Source: Kitasatospora sp. NBC_00374 (GTDB lineage: Bacteria; Actinomycetota; Actinomycetes; Streptomycetales; Streptomycetaceae). From it: a DNA stretch of 64,000 nt. Where the stretch lies: positions 4,526,001-4,590,000 of the forward strand of contig NZ_CP107964.1 in assembly GCF_041434935.1 (NCBI RefSeq), read 5' to 3'. Under the pieces are notes generated by a model, which did not search any database, was not told the origin of the DNA, and saw only the letters and a list, made by a program, of their open reading frames with translations. Shown piece by piece: positions 41,853 through 49,852 of this stretch; within the stretch, counting starts at the first letter, position 1, and every line of letters starts with the position of its first letter. Made by a program: the position numbers and the translations under genes.

Positions 41853-43157
41853 ATGTCGACCGCTGCCCGCCCGGCCTACTTCGACCGGACGCACACCGAC
41901 GACCTGATCGCCTACCTCGCCACCTCGCCCTCCCCCTTCCACGCGGTGGCGAGCGCCGCGGAGCGGCTGGAGAAGGTCGGGTTCCGGCGGATCTCCGAGA
42001 CCGACGCGTGGGACGGGGCGACCGGGGGCCGGTACGTGATCCGCGGCGGCGCGCTGATCGCCTGGTACATCCCCGAGGGGGTCGGCCCGCAGACACCGTT
42101 CCGGGTCGTCGGTTCGCACACCGACTCGCCCAACCTGCGGGTCAAGCCGGTGCCGGACACCGGGTCGGCAGGCTGGCGGCAGGTGGCCGTGGAGATCTAC
42201 GGCGGCGTGCCGCTGAACACCTGGCTCGACCGCGACCTCGGCCTCTCCGGCCGGCTGGCGCTGCGCGACGGCACCACCCGGCTGGTGCAGATCGACGAGC
42301 CGCTGCTGCGCGTCCCGCAGCTCGCCATCCACCTCGACCGCCAGGTCAACGACGGGCTCAAGCTCGACAAGCAGCGTCACCTCACGCCGATCTGGGGAAT
42401 CGGCGACGTGACCGAGGGGCTGCTGATGGAGTTCGTCGCGGAGCGGGCGGGGGTGCCGGCCGGCGACATCGCCGGGTGGGACCTGATGACGCACGACGTC
42501 CAGCCGCCCTCCTACCTCGGGCGCAACCGCGAGATGCTGGCCGGGCCGCGGCTGGACAACCTGCTCTCCGTGCACGCCTCCACCGCCGCGCTGGCCGCGG
42601 TGGTGGCCGACGGCGGCGGCAAGCTGCCCTACATCCCGGTGATCGCCGCCTTCGACCACGAGGAGACCGGCAGCGAGTCCGACACCGGAGCGCAGGGCCC
42701 GCTCCTGGGCAACGTCCTGGAGCGTACGGTCCACGCGCGCGGAGGCACCTCCGAGGACCGGGCCCGCGCCCTGGCCGGCACCATCTGCCTCTCCTCGGAC
42801 ATGGGCCACGCGGTGCACCCCAACTACAGCGAGCGCCACGAGCCGGGCCACCACCCGATGCCGAACGGCGGCCCGATCCTCAAGGTCAACGTCAACAACC
42901 GCTACGCCACCGACGGCATCGGCCGCGCGGTCTTCGCCGCCGCCTGCGAGAAGGCCGGCGTGCCGTGGCAGACCTTCGTCTCCAACAACGCCATGCCCTG
43001 CGGCACCACGATCGGCCCGATCACGGCGGCCCGACTCGGCATCACCACGGTGGACTGCGGCATCGCCGCGCTGTCCATGCACTCCGCCCGCGAGCTGTGC
43101 GGGGCGAACGACCCGTACCTGCTGGCCGGCGCGATCAAGGCGTTCCTGGAGGGCTGA
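41853..43157 (+). CDS. M18-family metallo-aminopeptidase
   Basis: A 434-residue cytosolic peptidase. ATG 41853 follows AGGAG. The di-zinc ligands are in VVGSHTDSPNLRVKP (His, then Asp), AAFDHEETGSESDTGAQGP (Glu pair), SSDMGHAVHPNY (Asp) and the late SMHSARELCG (His). M18 enzymes remove N-terminal acidic or neutral residues and form large oligomers. It stands alone and shares a convergent hairpin with the NHL gene. Confidence 0.95.
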   Translation: MSTAARPAYFDRTHTDDLIAYLATSPSPFHAVASAAERLEKVGFRRISETDAWDGATGGRYVIRGGALIAWYIPEGVGPQTPFRVVGSHTDSPNLRVKPVPDTGSAGWRQVAVEIYGGVPLNTWLDRDLGLSGRLALRDGTTRLVQIDEPLLRVPQLAIHLDRQVNDGLKLDKQRHLTPIWGIGDVTEGLLMEFVAERAGVPAGDIAGWDLMTHDVQPPSYLGRNREMLAGPRLDNLLSVHASTAALAAVVADGGGKLPYIPVIAAFDHEETGSESDTGAQGPLLGNVLERTVHARGGTSEDRARALAGTICLSSDMGHAVHPNYSERHEPGHHPMPNGGPILKVNVNNRYATDGIGRAVFAAACEKAGVPWQTFVSNNAMPCGTTIGPITAARLGITTVDCGIAALSMHSARELCGANDPYLLAGAIKAFLEG

Positions 43158-43163
43158 CGGCCC

Positions 43164-43189
43164 GTCGGGGCCCCGGGCGGGGCCCCGAC
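43164..43189. terminator. Bidirectional hairpin between the M18 and NHL genes
   Basis: Eleven-base arms (43164-43174 GTCGGGGCCCC and 43179-43189) with a GGGC loop between convergent genes. Confidence 0.7.
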
Positions 43190-43199
43190 CGACGCGGCG

Positions 43200-45020
43200 T
43201 CACTCCATTCCGGCCAGCACCAGCGGCAGCCGGTCGGCCCCACCCGGCGTCAACTTCACCGGTACGCCCCAGTCCTGCTGGTGCACATGGCAGGCCGGGT
43301 ACTCGATCGCCGGGTCGTCGTCGCAGGACGCCGCCATCGCCGAGACGTGCAGCACCCCCTCGGTGACCTCGGCGGAGAGCTCCAGCTCACGGGAGAGCGC
43401 ACTGTCCGCCCCCGCGCCGGAGACCAGCAGTTCGGGCGGGGTGGAGCTGACCAGCAGCCGGGTCGACGGCCCGTAGCGCTCGTCCAGCTTCTGGCCGCTC
43501 GGGGCGGAGAACACCACGTCCAGCAGCAGCCGGCCCGGGGCGACCTCGGTGGCCGCCCGCCGGGTGCGGTGCGCCACCGACTCGACCCGCACGGCCTCCT
43601 CGGGCAGCCGCAGCCTGGTCAGCCGGTGCCGAGCGGACTCCACCACCACGATGTCGCCGTCCACCACCACCGCGCCGGAGGGCTCGCGCAGGTCGGTGGC
43701 CAGGGTGGTCACCTCGCCGGTCACGGGGTCGAAGCGGCGCAGCGCGTGGTTGTAGGTGTCCGAGATCGCCACCGAACCGTCGGGGAGCACCGTGACGCCC
43801 AGCGGGTGCTGCAGCAGCGCCTGCTCGGCCGCGCCGTCGCGGTGGCCGAAGTCGAACAGGCCGGTGCCGACGGCGGTGTGCACCGTGAGCGTTTCACGTG
43901 AAACCCAGCGCACCGCGGAGGTCTCGGAGTCGGCGACCCAGAGCCGCTCGCCGTCCGGCGAGACGGCCAGTCCGGACGGCTGGGCGAACCAGGCCTCGCC
44001 CGCGGGGCCGTCCACCAGGCCCTCGTTGGTGGTGCCGGCGGTGACGCCGATGGTGCCGCCGGCCGGGTCGAAGGCCCAGAGCTGGTGCACGCCGGCCATC
44101 GCGATCCACACCCGGCCGTCGAACCAGGCGACGTCCCACGGCGAGGAGAGGTCCACCTCGCGGGCCGGGCCCTCGGTGGCGGAGCCCTGCCACCACTGCC
44201 GGCCGGTGCCGGCCAGGGTGGTCACCGAGCCGTCGGCCAGCCGGACACCGCGCAGCGCGTGGTTGACGGTGTCGGCGACCACGACGTCGTAGCCGAGGTC
44301 GAGGCCGGCCGGCACCAGCGCCAGGCCCTGCGGCTCGCTGAACCGCGGCGCGTCGCCGTCCACCAGCCCGCGCTCCCCGTCGCCGATCCGGCGCAGCACG
44401 CTCTCGCCGTCCTCGGCCAGCTCGACCAGCGAGTGGTGGCCGGAGTCGGCCACCAGGTAGTGGCCGTCGGGCAGCCGGACGGCCTTGCCCGGAAAGCGCA
44501 GGTCGCCCGCCTCGGGCTCGGCCGGGACGTAGGGGCTGTCGCCGCGGCGCAGGGTGCCCTTGGCCGCGTGCTCCGCCTCCAGCTCCTCGACCAGCCGGGC
44601 GATCGCGTGCGCGTGCCCCTCACCGGCGTGCTGGGCGACCACGTACCCCTCGGGGTCGATCACCACCAGGGTCGGCCAGGCCCGCACGGCGTACTGCTTC
44701 CAGGTGACCAGCTCCGGATCGTCCAGCACCGGGTGGTGCACCTCGTACCGGGCGGTGGCGTCGACGACGGCCTGGTGGTCCGCCTCGTGGACGAACTTGG
44801 GCGAGTGGACACCGACGATCACCACGGTGTCGCGGTGCTTCTCCTCCAGCTCCCGGAGTTCGTCCAGGACGTGCAGGCAGTTGATGCAGCAGAACGTCCA
44901 GAAGTCCAGTACGACGATCTTGCCGCGGAAGTCCGCCAGCGACAGGTCCTTGCCGCCGGTGTTCAGCCATCCGCCCTTGCCCACCAGCTCGGGGGCGCGT
45001 ACGCGTGCTCGATAAGCCAT
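43200..45020 (-). CDS. Thioredoxin-like/NHL-repeat fusion (NHLRC2-like)
   Basis: A 606-residue protein, ATG 45020. An N-terminal TlpA-type thioredoxin domain (about 1-150) has the active site FWTFCCINCLHVLDEL. A six-bladed NHL beta-propeller (about 165-480; repeats such as LPDGHYLVADSGHHSLVEL and LPDGSVAISDTYNHALRRF) follows, then a beta-sandwich tail. The architecture is that of NHLRC2, whose role is uncertain. No signal peptide is seen, so it is likely cytosolic. It stands alone. Confidence 0.9.
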   Translation of the reverse strand: MAYRARVRAPELVGKGGWLNTGGKDLSLADFRGKIVVLDFWTFCCINCLHVLDELRELEEKHRDTVVIVGVHSPKFVHEADHQAVVDATARYEVHHPVLDDPELVTWKQYAVRAWPTLVVIDPEGYVVAQHAGEGHAHAIARLVEELEAEHAAKGTLRRGDSPYVPAEPEAGDLRFPGKAVRLPDGHYLVADSGHHSLVELAEDGESVLRRIGDGERGLVDGDAPRFSEPQGLALVPAGLDLGYDVVVADTVNHALRGVRLADGSVTTLAGTGRQWWQGSATEGPAREVDLSSPWDVAWFDGRVWIAMAGVHQLWAFDPAGGTIGVTAGTTNEGLVDGPAGEAWFAQPSGLAVSPDGERLWVADSETSAVRWVSRETLTVHTAVGTGLFDFGHRDGAAEQALLQHPLGVTVLPDGSVAISDTYNHALRRFDPVTGEVTTLATDLREPSGAVVVDGDIVVVESARHRLTRLRLPEEAVRVESVAHRTRRAATEVAPGRLLLDVVFSAPSGQKLDERYGPSTRLLVSSTPPELLVSGAGADSALSRELELSAEVTEGVLHVSAMAASCDDDPAIEYPACHVHQQDWGVPVKLTPGGADRLPLVLAGME

Positions 45021-45153
45021 GCCCCAATCAAACCCCACCGCGGGCACCGGCATTCCGGACGGTGGCCGGGCCGCGGGTCTACGCTGGCGGCGGCCGCCGG
45101 GGTGTCCGGGCGGTCGGACCGGGCAGTGACGGCGACGACAGGCGGGTTGCGGG

Positions 45154-45639
45154 ATGAAGTACGTGGTCAGGGAACGGCTGTTCGCGGTGGGCGACGACTA
45201 CTGGATCGAGAGCGAGGACGGCGAGAAGGCGTTCCTGGTCGACGGCAAGGTGCTGCGGCTGCGGGACACCTTCGAGCTGAAGGACGCGGCTGGGCAGGTG
45301 GTCGCCGTGATCAAGGAGAAGGTGATCACGGTCCGGGACGCCATGAAGATCGAGAACGCCGACGGGGACGTGGTCGCCACCGTCCGCAAGAAGCTCTTCA
45401 CCCCCTTCCGCGACAAGTACCACGTGGAGTTCGAGGACGGCCGCGAGTGGGAGATCCACGGCGACCTCATCGACAAGGACTTCCGGGTCGAGCAGGACGG
45501 CGACGAGATCGCCGAGGTGTCCCGCAAGTGGTTCCGGATCCGCGACACCTACGGGGTCAGCGTCGCGGACGGCGCCGACGCCGGCCTGGTGCTGGCGGTG
45601 GCGGTCTGCGTCGACCAGCTGGTCTCGCACAACGACTGA
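45154..45639 (+). CDS. LURP-one-related (Tubby-like fold) protein
   Basis: A 161-residue protein. It reads MKYVVRERLFAVGDDYWIES and consists of short repeating beta strands (EVITVRDAM, KKLFTPFRDKYHVEF, KWFRIRDTYGVSV), the LURP-one/scramblase-like twelve-strand barrel. Bacterial members are of unknown function, possibly membrane-lipid linked. It is convergent with the ATP-grasp gene seven bases away. Confidence 0.88.
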   Translation: MKYVVRERLFAVGDDYWIESEDGEKAFLVDGKVLRLRDTFELKDAAGQVVAVIKEKVITVRDAMKIENADGDVVATVRKKLFTPFRDKYHVEFEDGREWEIHGDLIDKDFRVEQDGDEIAEVSRKWFRIRDTYGVSVADGADAGLVLAVAVCVDQLVSHND

Positions 45640-45646
45640 GCCGCGT

Positions 45647-46870
45647 TCAGCGGATGACGTGCGGGAGGAAGCGGGCACCCTGGTGGGTGATCGGGCTGTC
45701 GTCCGTCTCGCGGATGCCGAGCCCGGCGGCCTCGCCGTCGACCACCCAGGTGCCGAGCACCGGGCGGTTGCCGTCGAAGTCGGGCAGCGGGTGCAGCTGC
45801 TGGTAGCAGTGCCCCTCGGCGCCGTACCGGTCCGGGTCGCCGGCCCAGTCCGCCAGGCGGGTCTGCGATCCGTCGGGCCCGACGATCCGGACGCCCGCTC
45901 CCTCCCGGCCGAGCAGCGGCTTGGCCGCGTACCCGGTGGTGCCGGCCAGCTCGCGCGGCCCGTCCAGGTACGCGGGAAGCAGGTTGGGATGGCCCGGGTT
46001 GAGTTCCCACAGGACGGCCAGCAGGGCCTTGTTGGAGAGCAGCATCTTCCAGGCCGGCTCGATCCACAGGGTCGAGCCGGTGGCGCCGCCGAGGTCGACC
46101 CCGTCCAGCAGCTGCCGGCCGAACTCGTCCTCGACCAGCCACTCCCACGGGTAGAGCTTGAAGACCGAGCGGATGAAACGCTGCTCCAGGTCGACGAAGC
46201 GGCCGGTCAGCCCGTCCCAGCCGATGTCCTCCATGGCGATCGACGCCGTCGCCAGCCCGGCCTGCTCGGCGGTCTCCTGCAGGTAGAGGGTGGTCATCCA
46301 GTCCTCGCCCTCGGTGTCGCCGCGCGAGTGCGCGAAGTGCACCGGGCCGGGCGGCAGCAGGTGCCTCTGCCGGGCCCAGGAGGCGACCAGCCGCTCGTGC
46401 AGCGAGTTCCACTGGTCGGCGCCGGGGAAGCGCTCCTCCATCCAGAACCACTGCGGGCTCGCCGCCTCGATCAGCGAGGTCGGGGTGTCCGCGTTGTACT
46501 CGAACAGCTTGGCCGGCCCGACACCGTCGTACGCGAGGTCGAACCGCCCGTAGACCGCGGGCTGCTCCGCCCTGCGCCGCCAGGACTCCGCGACCACCTC
46601 CGCCAGTCGCGGGTCGGTGATCCCGTAGTCGGCGAAGCGCCCGGTGCGCACCACGTGGTCGGCGGCGGCCAGGCTCAGCTCGTGCAGCTCCTCGACCACC
46701 TCCTCCAGCGCCTCGACCTCGGGCAGGGAGAACTCGTAGTACGCGCTCTCGTCCCAGTAGGCGTGCGGTCCGCCCTGGTTGCAGGGGTCCTCGCAGACCG
46801 CGTAGATCAGGCCCTGGCCCTCGACGGTGGCCTGCCAGCCGGGGCGCGGTTCGACGGTGTGCCGGCGCAC
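45647..46870 (-). CDS. Glutathionylspermidine-synthase-like ATP-grasp ligase (YjfC/YgiC type)
   Basis: A 407-residue protein, GTG 46870. It matches the synthetase half of glutathionylspermidine synthase: KLFEYNADTPTSLIEAASPQW, the pre-ATP-grasp and ATP-grasp regions, and FVDLEQRFIRSVFKLYPWEW. The amidase half of GspS is absent. E. coli YjfC and YgiC have this form. They are thought to be peptide/amine ligases of uncertain substrate. A Cys-rich lipoprotein precedes it by six bases, and a DUF350 gene is divergent, as in the yjf neighbourhood. Confidence 0.9.
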   Translation of the reverse strand: MRRHTVEPRPGWQATVEGQGLIYAVCEDPCNQGGPHAYWDESAYYEFSLPEVEALEEVVEELHELSLAAADHVVRTGRFADYGITDPRLAEVVAESWRRRAEQPAVYGRFDLAYDGVGPAKLFEYNADTPTSLIEAASPQWFWMEERFPGADQWNSLHERLVASWARQRHLLPPGPVHFAHSRGDTEGEDWMTTLYLQETAEQAGLATASIAMEDIGWDGLTGRFVDLEQRFIRSVFKLYPWEWLVEDEFGRQLLDGVDLGGATGSTLWIEPAWKMLLSNKALLAVLWELNPGHPNLLPAYLDGPRELAGTTGYAAKPLLGREGAGVRIVGPDGSQTRLADWAGDPDRYGAEGHCYQQLHPLPDFDGNRPVLGTWVVDGEAAGLGIRETDDSPITHQGARFLPHVIR

Positions 46871-46876
46871 CGCCGC

Positions 46877-47188
46877 TCAGCCCCCGCCCGAGCCGGAGCT
46901 GCCGCCGCTCGGGCAGCCGGAGCCGCCGCGCCTGGTGGCGGCCTGTTCGAAGGTGCCGCCGGCTGCGGTCAGCGAGCCGGAACCGCAGTAGTACCAGCGG
47001 CCGGCCGAGCGGCTGTCGCCGCAGGAGTGGTCGTCCAGCACCTTGAGGGTCCCGGGGTCGACCCAGCGGCGCGGCGGGCTGTCGCCGCCCGCGCAGCCGG
47101 TCAGGGCCAGTGCGAGGGTGCCGACCATGCCCAGGGCCACGGCGCCGGAGCGGCGGCGGGAGGCCGGTTCGGTGGGGTGCTGGGTCAT
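46877..47188 (-). CDS. Small Cys-rich lipoprotein of the ATP-grasp cluster
   Basis: A 103-residue protein, ATG 47188. The signal peptide ends in lipobox LTGC. The mature part has Cys residues in DDHSCGDSR, WYYCGSGS and SGCPSG, with a Ser/Gly-rich tail. By position it may play the part of YjfM/YgiB (DUF1190) lipoproteins next to YjfC/YgiC ligases; sequence similarity is not evident. It ends six bases before the ligase gene, so one transcript is likely. Confidence 0.75.
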   Translation of the reverse strand: MTQHPTEPASRRRSGAVALGMVGTLALALTGCAGGDSPPRRWVDPGTLKVLDDHSCGDSRSAGRWYYCGSGSLTAAGGTFEQAATRRGGSGCPSGGSSGSGGG

Positions 47189-47268
47189 GCGGGGATGGTA
47201 CTCGGCGGCCTCCGGGCGGCTGCCATGGGATATCTTTTGCCGATCCTTGACTCGATGGGGGACCTGCC

Positions 47269-47691
47269 ATGAACGACATCGTCAACGGCCTGAGACACGC
47301 CGCCGTGTTCGGCGCGGTCGGCATCGGCCTGCTGCTGCTCGGCGTCGGCCTGGTCGACCTGCTGACCCCGGGCAAGCTCGGCCGGCAGATCTGGCAGGAG
47401 CGCAACCGCAACGCGGCCCTGGTGCTCAGCTCGGCGCTGCTCGGGATCGGCGGCATCGTCTTCACCGCGATCCTCTACACCTACGACGAGTTCGGGAAGG
47501 GCCTGGCCTCGACCGCGCTGTTCGGCCTGCTCGGGCTGGTGCTGATGGCCGTCGCGTTCTGGCTGGTCGACCTGCTCACCCCCGGCAAGCTGGGCGCGAT
47601 CCTGGTCGACCCGGAGCCGCACCCGGCGGTGTGGGTCACCGCCGCGTGCAACATCTCGGTCGCCGCGATCGTCGCCGCCTCGATCGCCTGA
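47269..47691 (+). CDS. DUF350 (YjfL-like) membrane protein
   Basis: A 140-residue protein with four helices, ATG 47269 following a GGGGGA. It is an internal duplication: GVGLVDLLTPGKLGRQIW in the first half and AFWLVDLLTPGKLGAILVD in the second, the DUF350 signature. DUF350 proteins accompany YjfC/YgiC-type ATP-grasp ligases in many bacteria. Here it is divergent from the lipoprotein/ligase pair, with an 80-base shared promoter region. Confidence 0.92.
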   Translation: MNDIVNGLRHAAVFGAVGIGLLLLGVGLVDLLTPGKLGRQIWQERNRNAALVLSSALLGIGGIVFTAILYTYDEFGKGLASTALFGLLGLVLMAVAFWLVDLLTPGKLGAILVDPEPHPAVWVTAACNISVAAIVAASIA

Positions 47692-47698
47692 CCCCGGT

Positions 47699-48304
47699 TC
47701 AGCCGGCCGTGTGGCCCGCTGCCAGACGCCCGCTCAGCCGGGCCCTGGCGGCGGGCCACTCGTCGCTCAGCATCGAGAACCAGACGCTGTCCCGCCAGCT
47801 CCCGTCCGGTCGCCGCCTGGCCCGCCGGAAGGTGCCCTCGTAGCTGGCGCCGAGCCGCCGGATGGCGTTCTGCGAGCGCTCGTTGAGGTGGTCGGTCTTC
47901 CAGCAGACCCGGCCCACGCCGAGCTCCTCGAACGCGTGCCGGAGCAGCAGCAGCTTGGACTCGGTGTTGACCGCGCTGCGCCACACCGAGCGGCCGTACC
48001 AGGTGCCGCCGATCTCCAGCAGCTCGTCCTCCGCGCTGAAGTCGAAGTAGCAGGTCACGCCGACCGCGCGGCCGGTGGCGAGCTGGATCACCGCGAACGG
48101 CAGGCAGTTCGGGTCGGCGATCCGGTCGTCGTTGACCCGGCGCAGCTCCTGCTCGGTCCGCGGGACCGGCACGGGAATCCACCGCCAGACCTCCTCGTCG
48201 CCGCCGGCCGCCGCGAACAGGTCGGGCGCGTGGGCGGGGGTGAGCGGCTCCAGCCGGACGTGGGCGCCGGTGAGGGTGATGGGAACGGGCGTCTTCGCGG
48301 TCAT
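47699..48304 (-). CDS. GNAT-family N-acetyltransferase (RimJ/RimL-like)
   Basis: A 201-residue protein, ATG 48304. It opens ITLTGAHVRLEPLTPAHAPDL and contains GTWYGRSVWRSAVNTESKLL and VGRVCWKTDHLNERSQNAIRRLGASYEGTFR in pieces typical of RimJ-like protein or small-molecule acetyltransferases. The acetyl-CoA loop is in WRSAVNTES. The target is unknown. A repeat operator just upstream implies tight control. Confidence 0.87.
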   Translation of the reverse strand: MTAKTPVPITLTGAHVRLEPLTPAHAPDLFAAAGGDEEVWRWIPVPVPRTEQELRRVNDDRIADPNCLPFAVIQLATGRAVGVTCYFDFSAEDELLEIGGTWYGRSVWRSAVNTESKLLLLRHAFEELGVGRVCWKTDHLNERSQNAIRRLGASYEGTFRRARRRPDGSWRDSVWFSMLSDEWPAARARLSGRLAAGHTAG

Positions 48305-48326
48305 GTGCCAGAAGCTAGCCCGACTT

Positions 48327-48361
48327 TGAACTAGATGCAATATAGTTATGAACTAGTGCAA
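48327..48361 (-). promoter_or_regulatory. Direct-repeat operator upstream of the GNAT gene
   Basis: TGAACTAGATGCAA (48327-48340) and TGAACTAGTGCAA (48349-48361) repeat with a 22-base period in a notably AT-rich patch 23-57 bases before the start codon. Two turns of DNA apart, they fit a dimeric repressor (MarR- or HxlR-type) covering the promoter. Confidence 0.55.
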
Positions 48362-48380
48362 TTGCGGCGGCGGGAAAGCC

Positions 48381-48412
48381 CGAAGGCCCCGCACCGGAGT
48401 GCGGGGCCTTCG
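48381..48412 (-). terminator. purA terminator
   Basis: Perfect 14-base arms (48381-48394 and 48399-48412) with a CGGA tetraloop, 31 bases past the purA stop. Confidence 0.8.
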
Positions 48413-48442
48413 AGTGGCCGGTGGACGCGCGGGCGTCGCCGG

Positions 48443-49726
48443 TCAGATGAACGAGTTGATCTGGATCGTCTCGGTCCGGCCGGGGCCGACGCCGATCGCG
48501 GAGATCGGGGCGCCCGACATCTCCTCCAGCGCCTTCACGTAGGCCTGCGCGTTCTTCGGCAGGTCCGCGAAGGTCTGGGCCTTGCTGATGTCCTCGGTCC
48601 AGCCCGGCAGCGTCTCGTAGACCGGCTTGGCGTGGTGGAAGTCGGACTGGTTGTACGGCAGCTCCTCGACGCGCTTTCCGTCGATCTCGTACGCGACGCA
48701 GACCGGGATCTGCTCCCAGCCGGTGAGGACGTCGAGCTTGGTGAGGAAGAAGTCGGTCAGGCCGTTGACCCGGGTCGCGTAGCGGGCGATCACGGCGTCG
48801 AACCAGCCGCAGCGGCGGTCGCGGCCGGTGGTGACACCGCGCTCGCCGCCGATCCGGCGCAGCGCGTCGCCGTCGGCGTCCAGCAGCTCGGTCGGGAACG
48901 GGCCCGAGCCGACGCGGGTGGTGTACGCCTTGAGGATGCCGATGACCCGGTCGATCTTGGTCGGGCCGATGCCCGCGCCGGTGCAGGCGCCGCCGGCAGT
49001 CGGGTTGGACGAGGTCACGAAGGGGTACGTGCCGTGGTCGACGTCCAGCAGGGTGCCCTGGCCGCCCTCCAGCAGGACGACCTTGTTCGCCTTCAGCGCC
49101 TCGTCCAGCACCAGCGTGGTGTCGGCGAGGAAGGGGCGGATCTTGTCGGCGTAGCCGAGGTACTCCTCGACCACCAGCTCGGCCGGGATGGCGCGGCGGT
49201 TGTAGAGCTTGACCAGCAGCTGGTTCTTGTCGTGCAGCGCCGCCTCGACCTTCTGGCGAAGGATCGATTCGTCGAAGAGGTCCTGGACCCGGATGCCGAC
49301 GCGGTTGATCTTGTCCGCGTAGGTCGGGCCGATGCCGCGGCCGGTGGTGCCGATCCGGCGCTTGCCGAGGAAGCGCTCGGTGACCTTGTCCAGGGTGCGG
49401 TGGTACGGGGTGATCAGGTGGGCGTTGCCCGAGATCAGCAGCTTCGAGGTGTCGATGCCCCGCTCGTTCAGCCCGCTGAGCTCCGAGAGCAGCACGCCCG
49501 GGTCGATGACGACGCCGTTGCCGATCACCGGGACCACATTCGAGCTGAGGATGCCGGAAGGCAGCAGGTGCAGTGCATACTTCTGGTCGCCGATGACCAC
49601 CGTGTGGCCGGCGTTGTTGCCGCCCTGGTAACGAACGACGTAGTCGACGGAGCCACCGAGGAGGTCGGTCGCCTTCCCCTTGCCCTCGTCCCCCCACTGG
49701 GCGCCAACGAGCACGAGTGCCGGCAC
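48443..49726 (-). CDS. purA: Adenylosuccinate synthetase
   Basis: A 427-residue GTP-dependent enzyme forming adenylosuccinate from IMP and aspartate. GTG 49726 has GAAGGGG nine bases upstream. The P-loop-like VLVGAQWGDEGKGKATDLLG, the IMP-binding QGGNNAGHTVV, TGRGIGPTYADK and the C-terminal VGVGPGRTETIQ are all present. It is complete. It is divergent from the DAGK-like gene and on a separate transcript from purF and purM. Confidence 0.97.
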   Translation of the reverse strand: MPALVLVGAQWGDEGKGKATDLLGGSVDYVVRYQGGNNAGHTVVIGDQKYALHLLPSGILSSNVVPVIGNGVVIDPGVLLSELSGLNERGIDTSKLLISGNAHLITPYHRTLDKVTERFLGKRRIGTTGRGIGPTYADKINRVGIRVQDLFDESILRQKVEAALHDKNQLLVKLYNRRAIPAELVVEEYLGYADKIRPFLADTTLVLDEALKANKVVLLEGGQGTLLDVDHGTYPFVTSSNPTAGGACTGAGIGPTKIDRVIGILKAYTTRVGSGPFPTELLDADGDALRRIGGERGVTTGRDRRCGWFDAVIARYATRVNGLTDFFLTKLDVLTGWEQIPVCVAYEIDGKRVEELPYNQSDFHHAKPVYETLPGWTEDISKAQTFADLPKNAQAYVKALEEMSGAPISAIGVGPGRTETIQINSFI

Positions 49727-49789
49727 AGGCGTACACCCCTTCCGGTTGGGGCATCCTGCGTAGGCCGCAGTCTGACCCGAGATAGACGA

Positions 49790-49817
49790 AGCCCCTGGCG
49801 CAATAGCGCAAGGGGCT
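49790..49817. promoter_or_regulatory. Hairpin in the divergent purA/DAGK-like promoter region
   Basis: AGCCCCTGGCGC (49790-49801) and GCGCAAGGGGCT (49806-49817) form a 12-base stem with one mismatch and an AATA loop. Both genes point away, so a terminator is unexpected; a leader structure or operator is more likely. Confidence 0.45.
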
Positions 49818-49852
49818 CTTGCACCGAGAGATTACCTGAGGAAGGACCGGTC

